DNA from: Pseudomonadota bacterium
GTDB lineage: Bacteria; Desulfobacterota; Desulfovibrionia; Desulfovibrionales; Desulfovibrionaceae
DNA length: 64,000 nt
Reading direction: 5' to 3'
Assembly (NCBI GenBank): GCA_023411815.1
Contig: JAEYOJ010000066.1
Location: 32,578-96,577 of the forward strand
Below the pieces are notes generated by a model that was not told the origin of the DNA, searched no databases, and worked only from the letters and a program-made list of their open reading frames with translations. Shown here piece after piece: positions 17,166 through 26,096 of this stretch (positions are counted from its first letter, which is position 1; the number at the start of each line of letters is the position of its first letter). Made by a program: the position numbers and the translations under genes.

Positions 17166-18143
17166 ATGCCCAATCAGTGGAAACACTTTCTCGACATTCT
17201 CGACATGCCCAAATCTCAATCCTGGGCCCTGGTCACACGGGCCAAGGAGATGAAGGACACCAACCACAGAAGCCAGATCCTGGCCGGCAAGGTGCTGGTC
17301 ATGATCTTCGAAAAGGCTTCCACCCGCACGCGCCTGTCCTTCGAAATGGCCGTGCGCCACCTGGGCGGCGACACCATCTTCATGACTCCCAACGAGTCAC
17401 AGCTCGGCCGCAGCGAACCCCTCAAGGACACGTCCCGCGTCATCTCGCGCTACTGCGCGGGCATGATCGTGCGCACCTTCGGCCAGGAAAAGCTCGAGGA
17501 GCTGGCCGAGTACGCCAGTGTGCCGGTGGTCAACGCCCTGTCCGACCTCCATCATCCCTGCCAGGTGCTCAGCGACCTGCTGACCATGTACGAGCGCACC
17601 CCGTCTTTCAAGGACCTCAAGGTGGCCTGGATAGGCGACGGCAACAACATGGCCCATTCGTGGATCAATGCGGCCATCTACTTCCCGTTCTACCTTTCCA
17701 TGGCCGTGCCCAAGGGTTTCGAGCCCGACGCGGGCATTCTTAACAAGGCCCTGCAACTCGGCGCGCGAATTCATGTTTCCCATGATCCCAAGCTGGCCAT
17801 GGACGGTGTGCACTACGTGAACACCGACGTCTGGGCGTCCATGGGCCAGGAGCGCGAGCAGGGCGCCCGCTCCAAGCCTTTTGCTAATTTCCAGGTCAAT
17901 GACGATCTGCTCAAGCTGGCCGACCCCAAGGTCAAGGTCATGCACTGCCTGCCGGCCCACCGCGGCGAGGAGATCACGGACGAGGTCATGGAAGGGCCGG
18001 CCTCCATCGTCTGGGATCAGGCCGAAAATCGCCTGCACATGCAGAAGGCCATCCTCGAATGGGCTTACGGCCATGCGCCCGAGTCCACGGCCAGGGAATT
18101 CGTGGACGACCGTCCCGGTCCGAAGCCGATCCATACGATCTAG
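17166..18143 (+). CDS. argF: Ornithine carbamoyltransferase
   Basis: Makes citrulline from ornithine and carbamoyl phosphate in arginine synthesis. It is 325 residues with the carbamoyl-phosphate loop STRTR at 52-56, HPCQ at 130-133, the ornithine-side SMG motif near 224-226 and HCLP at 259-262. All catalytic residues appear intact. It is the first gene of argF-argG-argH, with argG starting 43 bases later. The short leader has a perfect 7-bp hairpin, which may be regulatory; no ArgR-box-like sequence was recognised. Confidence 0.97.
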   Translation: MPNQWKHFLDILDMPKSQSWALVTRAKEMKDTNHRSQILAGKVLVMIFEKASTRTRLSFEMAVRHLGGDTIFMTPNESQLGRSEPLKDTSRVISRYCAGMIVRTFGQEKLEELAEYASVPVVNALSDLHHPCQVLSDLLTMYERTPSFKDLKVAWIGDGNNMAHSWINAAIYFPFYLSMAVPKGFEPDAGILNKALQLGARIHVSHDPKLAMDGVHYVNTDVWASMGQEREQGARSKPFANFQVNDDLLKLADPKVKVMHCLPAHRGEEITDEVMEGPASIVWDQAENRLHMQKAILEWAYGHAPESTAREFVDDRPGPKPIHTI

Positions 18144-18186
18144 TTTATAAGCCTGTAAGCCGCACATTCAGAGCACGAGGTTCTAT

Positions 18187-19383
18187 ATGAGCGATATCCG
18201 GAAAGTCGTTCTAGCCTACTCCGGAGGCCTGGACACCTCCATCATCCTCAAGTGGATCAAGATGACCTACAACTGCGAGGTCGTCACCTTCACTGCCGAC
18301 CTGGGCCAGGAAGAGGAGCTGGACGGCCTGGAGGACAAGGCCAAGAAGACCGGAGCGACCAAGGCCTATGTCGAGGATCTGCAGGAAGAGTTCGCCCGCG
18401 ATTTCATCTTCCCCATGATGCGTGCCGGGGCACTGTACGAAGGGCGCTACCTGCTGGGCACGTCCATCGCCCGGCCGCTCATCGCCAAGCGCATGGTCGA
18501 GATCGCTCTGGCGGAGGGTGCCCAGGCCGTGGCCCACGGCGCCACGGGCAAGGGCAATGACCAGGTGCGCTTCGAGCTGACCACCATGGCCCTGGCCCCA
18601 CAGCTCAAGACCATCGCGCCTTGGCGCGAATGGGCGTTCAAGTCGCGCACCGATCTGGTCAACTTCGCCAAGGAACATGGCATTCCCGTGCCCGTGACCA
18701 AGGAGAAGCCCTACAGCTGCGACCGCAACCTCCTGCACCTGTCCTTCGAGGGCGGCGAGTTGGAGGACCCCTGGCTGGAGGCCGGTCCGGCCTCATACCT
18801 GCTCAGCGTCCCGCCCGAGAAGGCCCCGGACCAGGCCGAGGTCATCGAACTGGGCTTCGAGGCAGGCAATCCCGTGAGCATCAACGGCGAGCAGCTCTCT
18901 CCCGCCGCGATCATCAAGAGGCTCAATAAGCTGGGCGGCAAGCACGGCGTGGGCCGCCTGGACATGGTCGAGAACCGCTTCGTGGGCATGAAGTCCCGTG
19001 GCGTGTACGAGACGCCCGGCGGAACCATCATCCATGCCGCGCATCGCGATCTGGAGAGCCTGACCCTGGATCGCGAGGTCATGCACATGCGCGACTCGCT
19101 CATCCCGCGCTACGCCGAGATGGTCTATTACGGCTTCTGGTTCTCGCCCGAGCGCGAGACCCTGCAGACCATGATCGACAAGACCCAGGAGAAGGTCACC
19201 GGCACGGTGCGCGTGAAGCTCTACAAGGGCGGCGTCTACCCCGTGGCCCGCAAGTCGCCCTATTCGCTCTACAACAGCGCCCTGGCCACCTTCGAGGAAG
19301 ACGTGGTCTACGACCAGAAGGACGCGGCCGGCTTCATCCGACTGCAGGGCCTGCGCGTGCGCGGCTTCAAGATGATGAAGTAG
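18187..19383 (+). CDS. argG: Argininosuccinate synthase
   Basis: Joins citrulline and aspartate using ATP, the second-last step of arginine synthesis. It is 398 residues, standard length. The ATP-pyrophosphatase loop AYSGGLDTS is at residues 9-17 and the conserved GATGKGNDQVRFE block at about 119-131. The start ATG 18187 has a modest GAGG upstream. It is co-oriented with argF and separated from argH by 383 bases of hairpins and repeats, so argH may be partly uncoupled in transcription. Confidence 0.97.
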   Translation: MSDIRKVVLAYSGGLDTSIILKWIKMTYNCEVVTFTADLGQEEELDGLEDKAKKTGATKAYVEDLQEEFARDFIFPMMRAGALYEGRYLLGTSIARPLIAKRMVEIALAEGAQAVAHGATGKGNDQVRFELTTMALAPQLKTIAPWREWAFKSRTDLVNFAKEHGIPVPVTKEKPYSCDRNLLHLSFEGGELEDPWLEAGPASYLLSVPPEKAPDQAEVIELGFEAGNPVSINGEQLSPAAIIKRLNKLGGKHGVGRLDMVENRFVGMKSRGVYETPGGTIIHAAHRDLESLTLDREVMHMRDSLIPRYAEMVYYGFWFSPERETLQTMIDKTQEKVTGTVRVKLYKGGVYPVARKSPYSLYNSALATFEEDVVYDQKDAAGFIRLQGLRVRGFKMMK

Positions 19384-19386
19384 TCA

Positions 19387-19439
19387 AGATGCCTCCGGCG
19401 GCCGGGCCCTCAAGACAAGGAGGGTTCTCCCGGACCCCA
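19387..19439. repeat. Dispersed GC-rich repeat, module A (copy 2)
   Basis: Starts AGATGCCTCCGGCGGCCGGG and ends TCCCGGACCCCAT, matching 2290-2333 at both ends with a longer middle. It lies directly after the argG stop. Confidence 0.6.
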
Positions 19440-19445
19440 TTCTCT

Positions 19446-19493
19446 GCGGCCGGAAGCGCTGCCCCGGCAAAGCCCCGGCAGCGCTTCCGGCCG
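19446..19493. terminator. 18-bp palindrome after argG
   Basis: GCGGCCGGAAGCGCTGCC pairs perfectly with its complement ending at 19493, around the inner CCGGCAAAGCCCC. No T-run follows, so it is either a Rho-assisted stop, an mRNA-stabilising hairpin or a repeat. Confidence 0.5.
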
Positions 19494-19625
19494 CAACGCG
19501 AGCAACTGCCTCGGAAGCCTTTTGCGCCAACGCTCCGCGCCGGAATGGCTTCGTTTCGTAAAAGAAAGCCCGAGGAGCATTCCTTCGGCACACATATATT
19601 TCTCGACGTGTCTTTATTATAACCC

Positions 19626-19663
19626 AAGGCGGCTGATTCCGGAATATGACGATCGCCGCCTTT
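19626..19663 (+). terminator. Hairpin with T-run before argH
   Basis: AAGGCGGC (19626-19633) pairs with GCCGCCTT (19655-19662), followed by TC. The 21-base loop contains the palindrome ATTCCGGAAT. It could limit read-through from argG. Confidence 0.45.
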
Positions 19664-19694
19664 CAGGCCTCGCAAGAAACCAAAAAGCTTAGGA

Positions 19695-19762
19695 AGGGGG
19701 TGGGGTCCGGGGAGGGGAGAACCCTTCTCGAAGGGTTTCCCCTCCCCGGCCGCCGGAGGCAT
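19695..19762 (-). repeat. Dispersed GC-rich repeat, module A (copy 3), upstream of argH
   Basis: Reads GGTGGGGTCCGGGGAGGGG, then an inner hairpin, then CCCCGGCCGCCGGAGGCAT. Its end GGAGG (19755-19759) is the ribosome-binding site of argH. Confidence 0.6.
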
Positions 19763-19766
19763 ATCC

Positions 19767-21161
19767 ATGTCCGACAAGAAACTCTGGGGTGGCAGGTTCG
19801 CGGCCGAGACCGACAAGCTCGTGGAGGCCTACACCGAATCCGTGTCCTTTGACCGCGAACTGTGGGCCGAGGACATCGCGGGCTCCAAGGCGCACGCGCG
19901 CATGCTGGCCCGGCAGGGCGTGATCCCCGCCGAGGACGCCCAGGCCATCGTGGCCGGGCTGGAGGCGGTGCAGGCCGAGATAGAGCAGGGCGAGTTCGCC
20001 TGGCGCGCTGACCGCGAGGACGTGCACATGAACATCGAGGCCCGGCTGACTGAACTCGTCGGCGACGCTGGCAAACGGCTGCACACCGGCCGCAGCCGCA
20101 ACGATCAGGTAGCCCTGGATTTCCGCCTGCACGTCTCTCGTCGGCTGGCCCTGTGGGGGGAGTTGCTGGCGAGGCTGGTGGGAGTTCTGTGCGAGCGCGC
20201 CGAGGAGCACGCGGACACGCTGCTGCCCGGCCACACGCACCTGCAGCCGGCCCAGCCCGTGAGCCTTGGCCATCACCTGCTGGCTTACGCCCAGATGTTC
20301 CGCCGCGACCATGAGCGCATCGCGGATTGTCTCGTGCGCGTGCGCGTTTCGCCCTTGGGCGCGGCGGCCTTGGCCGGGACGACTTATCCGCTCGATCCCG
20401 CATCCGTGGCCGAAGAACTGGGCTTTCCGGCAACCTTCAGGAACAGCATGGACGCCGTGTCCGACCGAGACTTCGCGGCCGAGGCCCTGTTCTGCGGCAG
20501 TCTGATCATGGCCCACCTGAGCCGCCTGTGCGAGGAGATCATCATCTGGGCCAACCCGGCCTTCGGCTTCGTGCGCCTGCCCGACGGCTACGCCACCGGC
20601 AGCAGCATCATGCCCCAGAAGAAGAATCCGGACGTGGCCGAAATCATGCGCGGCAAGACCGGCAGGGTCTACGGCAGCCTCATCGGCCTGCTGACCACGC
20701 TCAAGGGTTTGCCGCTCACGTACAACCGTGACCTCCAGGAGGACAAGGAGCCCTTCTTCGATACGGACAAGACCGTGCGCCTGTCCCTGGATTGCATGGC
20801 CGGCATGCTGGCGGAAATGGCCTTCGTGCCCGATGCCATGCGTGCGGCACTCGGGCGTGGCTTCCTCAACGCCACGGAGCTGGCCGACTACTTGGTGGGC
20901 AAGGGCCTGCCGTTCCGCGAGGCGCACCACGTCACAGGCAGGGCCGTGGCCTGGTGCGAAAAGCACGGCAAGCGGCTGGAGGACTTGAGCCTGGAGGATC
21001 TGCGGGGCTTCTCGGAGCTGATTGGCGAGGACGTGTTCCAGATCCTGGCCTACGAATCCGCCGTGGCCCGGCGCACCATCTCCGGCGGCACCGCGCCCGT
21101 GCGCGTGCGCGAGCAGATCGTCGAGATGCGCGAGTGGCTGGCGCGGGTCGCGTCGGCGTAG
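19767..21161 (+). CDS. argH: Argininosuccinate lyase
   Basis: Splits argininosuccinate into arginine and fumarate. It is 464 residues. The N-terminus SDKKLWGGRF is the usual family start, TGRSRNDQV lies near 109-117 and the fumarase/aspartase signature GSSIMPQKKNPD is intact at about 278-289. GGAGG seven bases before ATG fixes the start, and that site lies inside a copy of the dispersed repeat. A strong bidirectional terminator follows at 21297-21334. Confidence 0.97.
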   Translation: MSDKKLWGGRFAAETDKLVEAYTESVSFDRELWAEDIAGSKAHARMLARQGVIPAEDAQAIVAGLEAVQAEIEQGEFAWRADREDVHMNIEARLTELVGDAGKRLHTGRSRNDQVALDFRLHVSRRLALWGELLARLVGVLCERAEEHADTLLPGHTHLQPAQPVSLGHHLLAYAQMFRRDHERIADCLVRVRVSPLGAAALAGTTYPLDPASVAEELGFPATFRNSMDAVSDRDFAAEALFCGSLIMAHLSRLCEEIIIWANPAFGFVRLPDGYATGSSIMPQKKNPDVAEIMRGKTGRVYGSLIGLLTTLKGLPLTYNRDLQEDKEPFFDTDKTVRLSLDCMAGMLAEMAFVPDAMRAALGRGFLNATELADYLVGKGLPFREAHHVTGRAVAWCEKHGKRLEDLSLEDLRGFSELIGEDVFQILAYESAVARRTISGGTAPVRVREQIVEMREWLARVASA

Positions 21162-21180
21162 CGTTTATTGCATGAGAACC

Positions 21181-21241
21181 GGGAAGGACTTGGCCCTCCC
21201 CGAGCCCCACCCACCAGGGGCGGACGCGCCCCTGGACCCGC
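21181..21241 (-). repeat. Dispersed GC-rich repeat, module B (copy 3)
   Basis: On the minus strand it reads GGGTCCAGGGGCGCG, then CCCCTGGTGGGTGGGGCTCGG, then GGAGGG, matching 2449-2508 and 14809-14874. It directly follows argH. Confidence 0.6.
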
Positions 21242-21296
21242 GCAGTTCGTTCGCGCATTGTTCAGGCATACCTGGTCATAAGGCGCAGCAAAATGG

Positions 21297-21334
21297 AAAC
21301 GGCCGCACTCCTTGCAAGGAGTGCGGCCGTTTTA
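21297..21334. terminator. Bidirectional terminator between argH and the S1 gene
   Basis: A 17-bp perfect stem (21297-21313 with 21316-21332) around only GC, with A-run and T-run flanks. It serves two converging genes. Confidence 0.9.
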
Positions 21335-21356
21335 GTTGCTGAAGAGTAGGGCGGGC

Positions 21357-22823
21357 CTACTTTTTCTTCTTCATGGCTTCCTGGAGCTTCTGGCCCAGGG
21401 TGCCGAAGCCGCCGCCCGTCGGACCGGCCACGGGGGCCGCGGGCTTGCTGAACTTCTTCCAGTCCTCGGCGCCGCGATCCTCGCCCGTGCCCAGCGTGAT
21501 CTTGCGCTCGGCGGGATTGATCTCGTCCACGGTGATCTGCACCGTGTCGCCGGGCTTGAGGGCCTCGAAGCTGGCCGGCTTCTGGGACTTGGAGATGCGC
21601 GATTTGGGCAGCAGCCCGGTCACGCCCGGCTCCAGCTGGATGAAGATGCCGAAGGCCTCCTGCTTCTCGACCGTGCCGGAGTAGGATTGGCCGACCTTGA
21701 ACTTGGCGGGAACCTGCTCCCACGGGTCGCCGGCGGTGTCGCGCAGGGACAGGGAGATGCGCCTGTTGGCCAAGTCCACGTCCTTGATCTTCACCGAGAT
21801 GTCCTGGCCGGGGCTGACCACGTCGCCGGGCTTGGAGATGCGCCGGGTGTAGCTCAGCTCGCTCACGTGCACGAGGCCCTCGATGCCGGGGGCGATCTCC
21901 ACGAAGGCGCCGAAGTCGGCCAGGCGGACCACCTTGCCCTGTACCGTGTCGCCGTCCTGGAAACGGCCGCCGATGGTCGTCCAGGGGTCGGCCTCGGCCT
22001 GCTTCAGTGATAGGGAAATCTTGAGGCGGCCTTCCTTCTTGCCCTGCTCGACGGCGAGCACCTTGGCCTTGACCCGCTGTCCAGCTTCGACCGCGGCCGA
22101 GGGATCCTCGACGCGCGACCAGGAAAGCTCCGAGATGTGGGCCATGCCTTCCAGGCCCGGCATGATCTCAATGAAGGCGCCATAGGGCATGAGCTTGCTC
22201 ACGGTGCCTTCGATGATGTCGCCTGGCTTGATCTCGGCCTGGAATTTCTCCGCGGACTCCTTCTGGGCCTGGGCCAGCAGCTCGCGGCGCGACAGGACGA
22301 CGTTGCGGCCGCCCTGCTCGAACTTGATGACCAGGAATTCGTAGGTATTGCCCACGTAGATAGAGGGATCCTCGACGTACTGTAGGTCCATCTGGCTCAC
22401 GGGACAGAACGCCCGCTTGCGCATGACCTCGACGCTGAAGCCTCCCTTCACTGCTTCCTTGACCCGGCCTTCCACCGGCACGCGGCTCTCGAAGGCGTCG
22501 CGCAGGGCCTGCATGCTTCCGGCCCCGGACAGCGCGCGGGAGAGCTTGACCTGTCCGCCGGAGACATCCACCACGTAGAGCTGCAACACGTCCCCTTCGG
22601 CGAAGGGGACCACGCCTTCCTCGTTCTTGAGCTCATCGGCGGCGACCACGCCGTCGGTCTTTGCTCCCGTATCCACGAAAACGGTGTCGGCGCTGATGGA
22701 GACGATGCGGCATTCGACCTTGTCTCCGACCTTGAGGCCTTCGCCTCTGCCCTGTTCGTAATCGTGGAGAAGATCGGCGAAGGACTCCTCCGGCCCGGCC
22801 GCCTTCTTGCCTTCCTCAACCAT
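21357..22823 (-). CDS. Ribosomal protein S1-like RNA-binding protein (five S1 domains)
   Basis: A 488-residue protein made of S1 RNA-binding domains, starting near residues 32, 117, 200, 288 and 373. The last three have the canonical GAF-type strand (YGAFIEI, FGAFVEI, FGIFIQL). Bacterial S1 usually has six domains and about 560 residues, so this may be a shorter S1 or a paralogue used alongside a full-length copy elsewhere. The N-terminal residues DLLHDYEQG resemble the ribosome-binding start of S1. AAGGAG six bases before ATG fixes the start; the longer open frame to 22988 is rejected. The Lys-rich end (MKKKK) follows a Gly/Pro-rich tail. Confidence 0.85.
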   Translation of the reverse strand: MVEEGKKAAGPEESFADLLHDYEQGRGEGLKVGDKVECRIVSISADTVFVDTGAKTDGVVAADELKNEEGVVPFAEGDVLQLYVVDVSGGQVKLSRALSGAGSMQALRDAFESRVPVEGRVKEAVKGGFSVEVMRKRAFCPVSQMDLQYVEDPSIYVGNTYEFLVIKFEQGGRNVVLSRRELLAQAQKESAEKFQAEIKPGDIIEGTVSKLMPYGAFIEIMPGLEGMAHISELSWSRVEDPSAAVEAGQRVKAKVLAVEQGKKEGRLKISLSLKQAEADPWTTIGGRFQDGDTVQGKVVRLADFGAFVEIAPGIEGLVHVSELSYTRRISKPGDVVSPGQDISVKIKDVDLANRRISLSLRDTAGDPWEQVPAKFKVGQSYSGTVEKQEAFGIFIQLEPGVTGLLPKSRISKSQKPASFEALKPGDTVQITVDEINPAERKITLGTGEDRGAEDWKKFSKPAAPVAGPTGGGFGTLGQKLQEAMKKKK

Positions 22824-23430
22824 ATGATTCTCCTTGACGCAATCTTTCGCTGCGAGACCGGTCCTTGATAGAGAAGAATGCCTCCGGCTACAAGGGCCGC
22901 AAGCGTCTATTTTTTTCTGGCGAGGTCGAGGAGCCTGCGGGGAAGCGCAAGGTAGTTTCTTGCCGCACTGACCGCGAGAACGTGGCATTGGTCAAATTGC
23001 GCCATTCCGGCACAGGGGCAGGCCACACGCGGCGCCATGTCGCTTGGCGCGAGTGCGCGCCAGCACCTCGGCACAGGAGAGAGCGCTTGTGGCCTGAACG
23101 GACGCAGGCAGCCGCCGGTGATTCCCGGGAGTCAGGGTCATGAAGAAGGACACGACACTTCAATCGGGGCCATGTACGAGACTTATGCGCGGCGCGGAAT
23201 TGGAGGAGGGGGACGGCATGATGCGGCTGGTATCCGGTAGCCCCACCCATAAGACTATAGGCTGATCTTTGCGGACGACTTGCCGGGCCGTTTCCAGCGA
23301 CTTGACAATCTCGCAGTCCGCTCCCTATAGCTGGTAACATCATTAAAACCAAAACACGGAGAAAACTACACTTTCCATATCGGTTCGAGTTTCAGGCTCA
23401 TGGCAAAAACTTCAGGGAAGGGAGATGCGC
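22824..23430. other. Long intergenic region between the divergent S1 and EF-G-like genes
   Basis: 607 bases with no reading frame that looks like a conserved gene. It contains a partial module-A fragment near 22876 and the probable promoter of the EF-G-like gene at 23302-23331. No convincing promoter for the S1 gene was found by eye. Confidence 0.6.
23302..23331 (+). promoter_or_regulatory. Promoter of the EF-G-like gene
   Basis: TTGACA (23302-23307), 18-base spacer, TATAGC (23326-23331). The leader would be about 90 bases. Confidence 0.65.
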
Positions 23431-25488
23431 ATGCTGGAGAAACAAAGGACCTACGCTCTAATCGGCCACGGAGGCAGCGGCAAGACCTCCGTGGCCGAGA
23501 TGCTGCTCTATAGCGCCGGAGCAGTCAACCGACTCGGCAAGATAGAAGAGGGCACAACGGCTCTCGACTACGAGCCCGAGGAAATCAAACGGCGCGGTTC
23601 CATTCAGCCCGGCTTCTTCCGTTACCTGTGGAACAAAAATCCCCACTATCTCATCGACATCCCCGGTGACAATAATTTCATAGGCGACATGGCCTACATC
23701 CTTACGGCCGCGGATAGCGCCGTGCTCGTCATCGATGCCGTGGACGGCGTCAAGCCGCTTACGCGCAAGATATGGAACGAGGCCAAATCCCGTGGGTTGC
23801 CCGGCATGGTCGTCGTCACCAAGCTCGACCGTGACAGGGCCAACTTCGAGATGGCCTTCCAGGGCCTCAAGGACAAGCTCGGCATACGCCCTGTCCTTCT
23901 GTACATGCCCATTGGCCAGCAGCAAAATTTCAAGGGCTTGGTGGACGTGCTCGCCGGAAAGGCCCTCATGTTCGACGGCTCCGGCGGGGTGAGCGAGGCC
24001 GCCATTCCGGCCGACTTGGCCGACGAGGCCCAGACATTGCGCGAGACCATGATCGAGAACATCGCCGAGAGCGATGAGGAGCTCATGGAGAAATATCTCG
24101 AAGTGGGCAGCCTGAGCCCCGAGGAAATCACCCGCGGTCTGACCAAGGGCGTGGCTTTGGGCGAACTGGTGCCCGTCACGGTCTGCTCCGGCCTGGAGAA
24201 CAAGGGCGGCCGGCAGATCCTGGACGTCATCCAGGATCTGCTGCCTCCGCCGGCCGTGCATGCGCCCTGGATTTCGGCCAAGGGCGAGGAGCGTCCCTCG
24301 TCTCCGGAGGCGCCCTTCGCGGCATTCGTTTTCAAGACCCTGGCCGATCCTTTCGCCGGCCAGCTCTCGGTCATGCGCATACTTTCGGGCACCCTCGCGC
24401 CCGGCGGCACCCCGACCCTGGCCAACCCGGAACGCGAAGGCAGCGAGCGCATCGGCCAGCCGCTGTTCCTGCAAGGCAAGGAGCAAGTGCCGGCCAAGGA
24501 GCCCGTCGGCCCTGGAGCTATCGTGGCCGTGGCCAAGCTCAAGGATACTCATACCGGCGACACCCTGTGCGACGAGAAGGCCTCCTTCGTGCTCGAAAAA
24601 CCCCAGCTTCCGACGCGGCTCATCACCTTTGCGCTGGCCGCCAAGGAAAAAGGGGAGGAAGACAAGGTCTTCCAGGCCGTCAACAAGCTCCTGGACGAGG
24701 ATATCACCCTGCATCTGTTCCGTGACGAGGAGTCGAGCGACATTCTGCTCTCGGGCATGGGCCAGATGCATATCGAGACGGCCGTGGAGAAGGCCAAGCG
24801 CCGCTACAAGGTTGATATCGTGCTCAAGACGCCCAAGGTGCCCTACCGCGAGACTATCAAGGGCAAGGCCGACGTGCAGGGCCGGCACAAGAAGCAATCC
24901 GGCGGACGGGGACAGTTCGGCGACTGCCACGTGCGCATAGCTCCCCTGCCGCAGGGGGCCGGCTATGAGTTCGTGGACATGATCGTGGGCGGCGCGATCC
25001 CGCGCCAGTATATTCCAGCCGTGGACAAGGGCATCCAGGAGGCCGCCCAGCGGGGTCCGCTCACGGGCAACCCGGTGGTGGACTTCAAGGTTGAACTGTA
25101 CGACGGCAGCTATCACAACGTGGACTCCTCGGAAATGGCCTTCAAGGTCGCCGGCTCCCTGGCCTTCAAGGCCGCCTGCGAAAAGGCCGGCCTCAAGCTG
25201 CTGGAGCCCGTGATGCTCATGAGCGTGTTCGTGCCCGACGAGTTCATGGGCGATGTAATCGGCGACCTGTCCAGCCGGCGCGGCAAGGTGCTCGGCTCCG
25301 ACTCCCAGGGCGGAGTGACCGAGATCAAGGCCCATGTGCCCATGGCCGAGGTGCTGCGTTACGCACCGGATCTGCGCTCCATGACAGGCGGGCAGGGCAC
25401 CTTCGCCATGGAGTTCGACCATTATGAGGAGTGTCCGCCGCCCGTGGCCGAAAAGGTCATTGCGGAAAGCAGAAAGCAGGCCGACTAA
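23431..25488 (+). CDS. Elongation factor G-like GTPase
   Basis: A 685-residue relative of EF-G with the full domain set: GTPase, domain II, and the III-V region ending in the EF-G-type MTGGQGTFAMEFDHYEECP. The G motifs differ from true EF-G: G1 is GHGGSGKTS (12-20) instead of AHIDAGKTT, G3 is DIPGDNNF with Asp80 where EF-G has the catalytic His, and G4 is TKLD. It belongs to the divergent EF-G2-like group whose role is unclear. It may act on ribosomes in special conditions. Start ATG 23431 has GGAG six bases upstream; ATG 23425 directly abuts that site. A T-rich hairpin terminator follows. Confidence 0.88.
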   Translation: MLEKQRTYALIGHGGSGKTSVAEMLLYSAGAVNRLGKIEEGTTALDYEPEEIKRRGSIQPGFFRYLWNKNPHYLIDIPGDNNFIGDMAYILTAADSAVLVIDAVDGVKPLTRKIWNEAKSRGLPGMVVVTKLDRDRANFEMAFQGLKDKLGIRPVLLYMPIGQQQNFKGLVDVLAGKALMFDGSGGVSEAAIPADLADEAQTLRETMIENIAESDEELMEKYLEVGSLSPEEITRGLTKGVALGELVPVTVCSGLENKGGRQILDVIQDLLPPPAVHAPWISAKGEERPSSPEAPFAAFVFKTLADPFAGQLSVMRILSGTLAPGGTPTLANPEREGSERIGQPLFLQGKEQVPAKEPVGPGAIVAVAKLKDTHTGDTLCDEKASFVLEKPQLPTRLITFALAAKEKGEEDKVFQAVNKLLDEDITLHLFRDEESSDILLSGMGQMHIETAVEKAKRRYKVDIVLKTPKVPYRETIKGKADVQGRHKKQSGGRGQFGDCHVRIAPLPQGAGYEFVDMIVGGAIPRQYIPAVDKGIQEAAQRGPLTGNPVVDFKVELYDGSYHNVDSSEMAFKVAGSLAFKAACEKAGLKLLEPVMLMSVFVPDEFMGDVIGDLSSRRGKVLGSDSQGGVTEIKAHVPMAEVLRYAPDLRSMTGGQGTFAMEFDHYEECPPPVAEKVIAESRKQAD

Positions 25489-25496
25489 ACTGATCG

Positions 25497-25519
25497 GGGC
25501 GGCTTATGGGCCGCCCTTT
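25497..25519 (+). terminator. Terminator of the EF-G-like gene
   Basis: GGGCGGC pairs with GCCGCCC around TTATGG, followed by TTTCCTTT. Confidence 0.75.
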
Positions 25520-25557
25520 CCTTTCGCCTGCCCTAATACCGTTTCAAGGAGAGCCGA

Positions 25558-26082
25558 ATGGCCTTTCCCTATGAAATCGAGACTCCCCGGCTGCGCTTGG
25601 TGGCCGGAACGCCGGCATTGACCCAGGCCGCTCTCGAAAGCCCTAACCGCTTCGCCGCCCTCCTGGGCGCATATCCCGATCCGGGCTGGCCCACGCCCAT
25701 CATCGGCGGAGCGTTGACCTATTTCGCCGATACGCTGGCTTCGCATCCCGAACGAACCGGCTGGCTCATCTGGTACATTATCCGCAAGGCCGATCCTGCC
25801 GGGGGGCGCGTCATCGGCTCCACCGGTTTCAACGGCATGCCCGACGACGAGGGCTCGGTGCGTGTGGGCTTTTCCATCGTCGATGCCCACCGTGGCCATG
25901 GTTACGCCACCGAGGCGGTCAAGGCCATGATCGACTGGGCCTTTGCCCATGGCGCAAAACGCTGCTACTCGCAGACGTTTTCCGAGAACGTCTCCGCCAT
26001 ACGGGTCCTGGAGAAATGCGGTATGACCTTCGCCGGGGAGCTGGAGGAAGGCATGGTGGTGTACGAGAAGGTAAAGACATGA
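25558..26082 (+). CDS. GNAT-family N-acetyltransferase (RimJ/RimL-like)
   Basis: A 174-residue acetyl-CoA-dependent acyltransferase. The N-terminus IETPRLRLV is typical of the RimJ/RimL subgroup. The acetyl-CoA loop region appears as DAHRGHGYATEA at about 112-123, and the C-terminal NVSAIRVLEKCGM matches the usual NxxSxxVLEKxGF strand. AAGGAG upstream fixes the start. The acceptor (protein, peptide or small molecule) cannot be told from sequence. It lies between two terminator-like hairpins, so it is probably a single-gene unit. Confidence 0.85.
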   Translation: MAFPYEIETPRLRLVAGTPALTQAALESPNRFAALLGAYPDPGWPTPIIGGALTYFADTLASHPERTGWLIWYIIRKADPAGGRVIGSTGFNGMPDDEGSVRVGFSIVDAHRGHGYATEAVKAMIDWAFAHGAKRCYSQTFSENVSAIRVLEKCGMTFAGELEEGMVVYEKVKT

Positions 26083-26096
26083 TCCGTCGCGCGTCC

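Larger units (their letters stand above)
19384..19766. other. argG-argH intergenic region with palindromes and repeats
   Basis: 383 bases with no gene. In order it holds repeat module A, a long palindrome (19446-19493), an AT-rich stretch, a hairpin (19626-19662) and a second module-A element that runs up to the argH ribosome-binding site. Confidence 0.7.

Noticed and set aside
23140..23265. Short plus-strand frame of 41 residues starting MKKDTTLQSG in the S1/EF-G gap
   Set aside because: The only upstream signal is a weak GGGA; the sequence has no pattern and lies before the recognised promoter.
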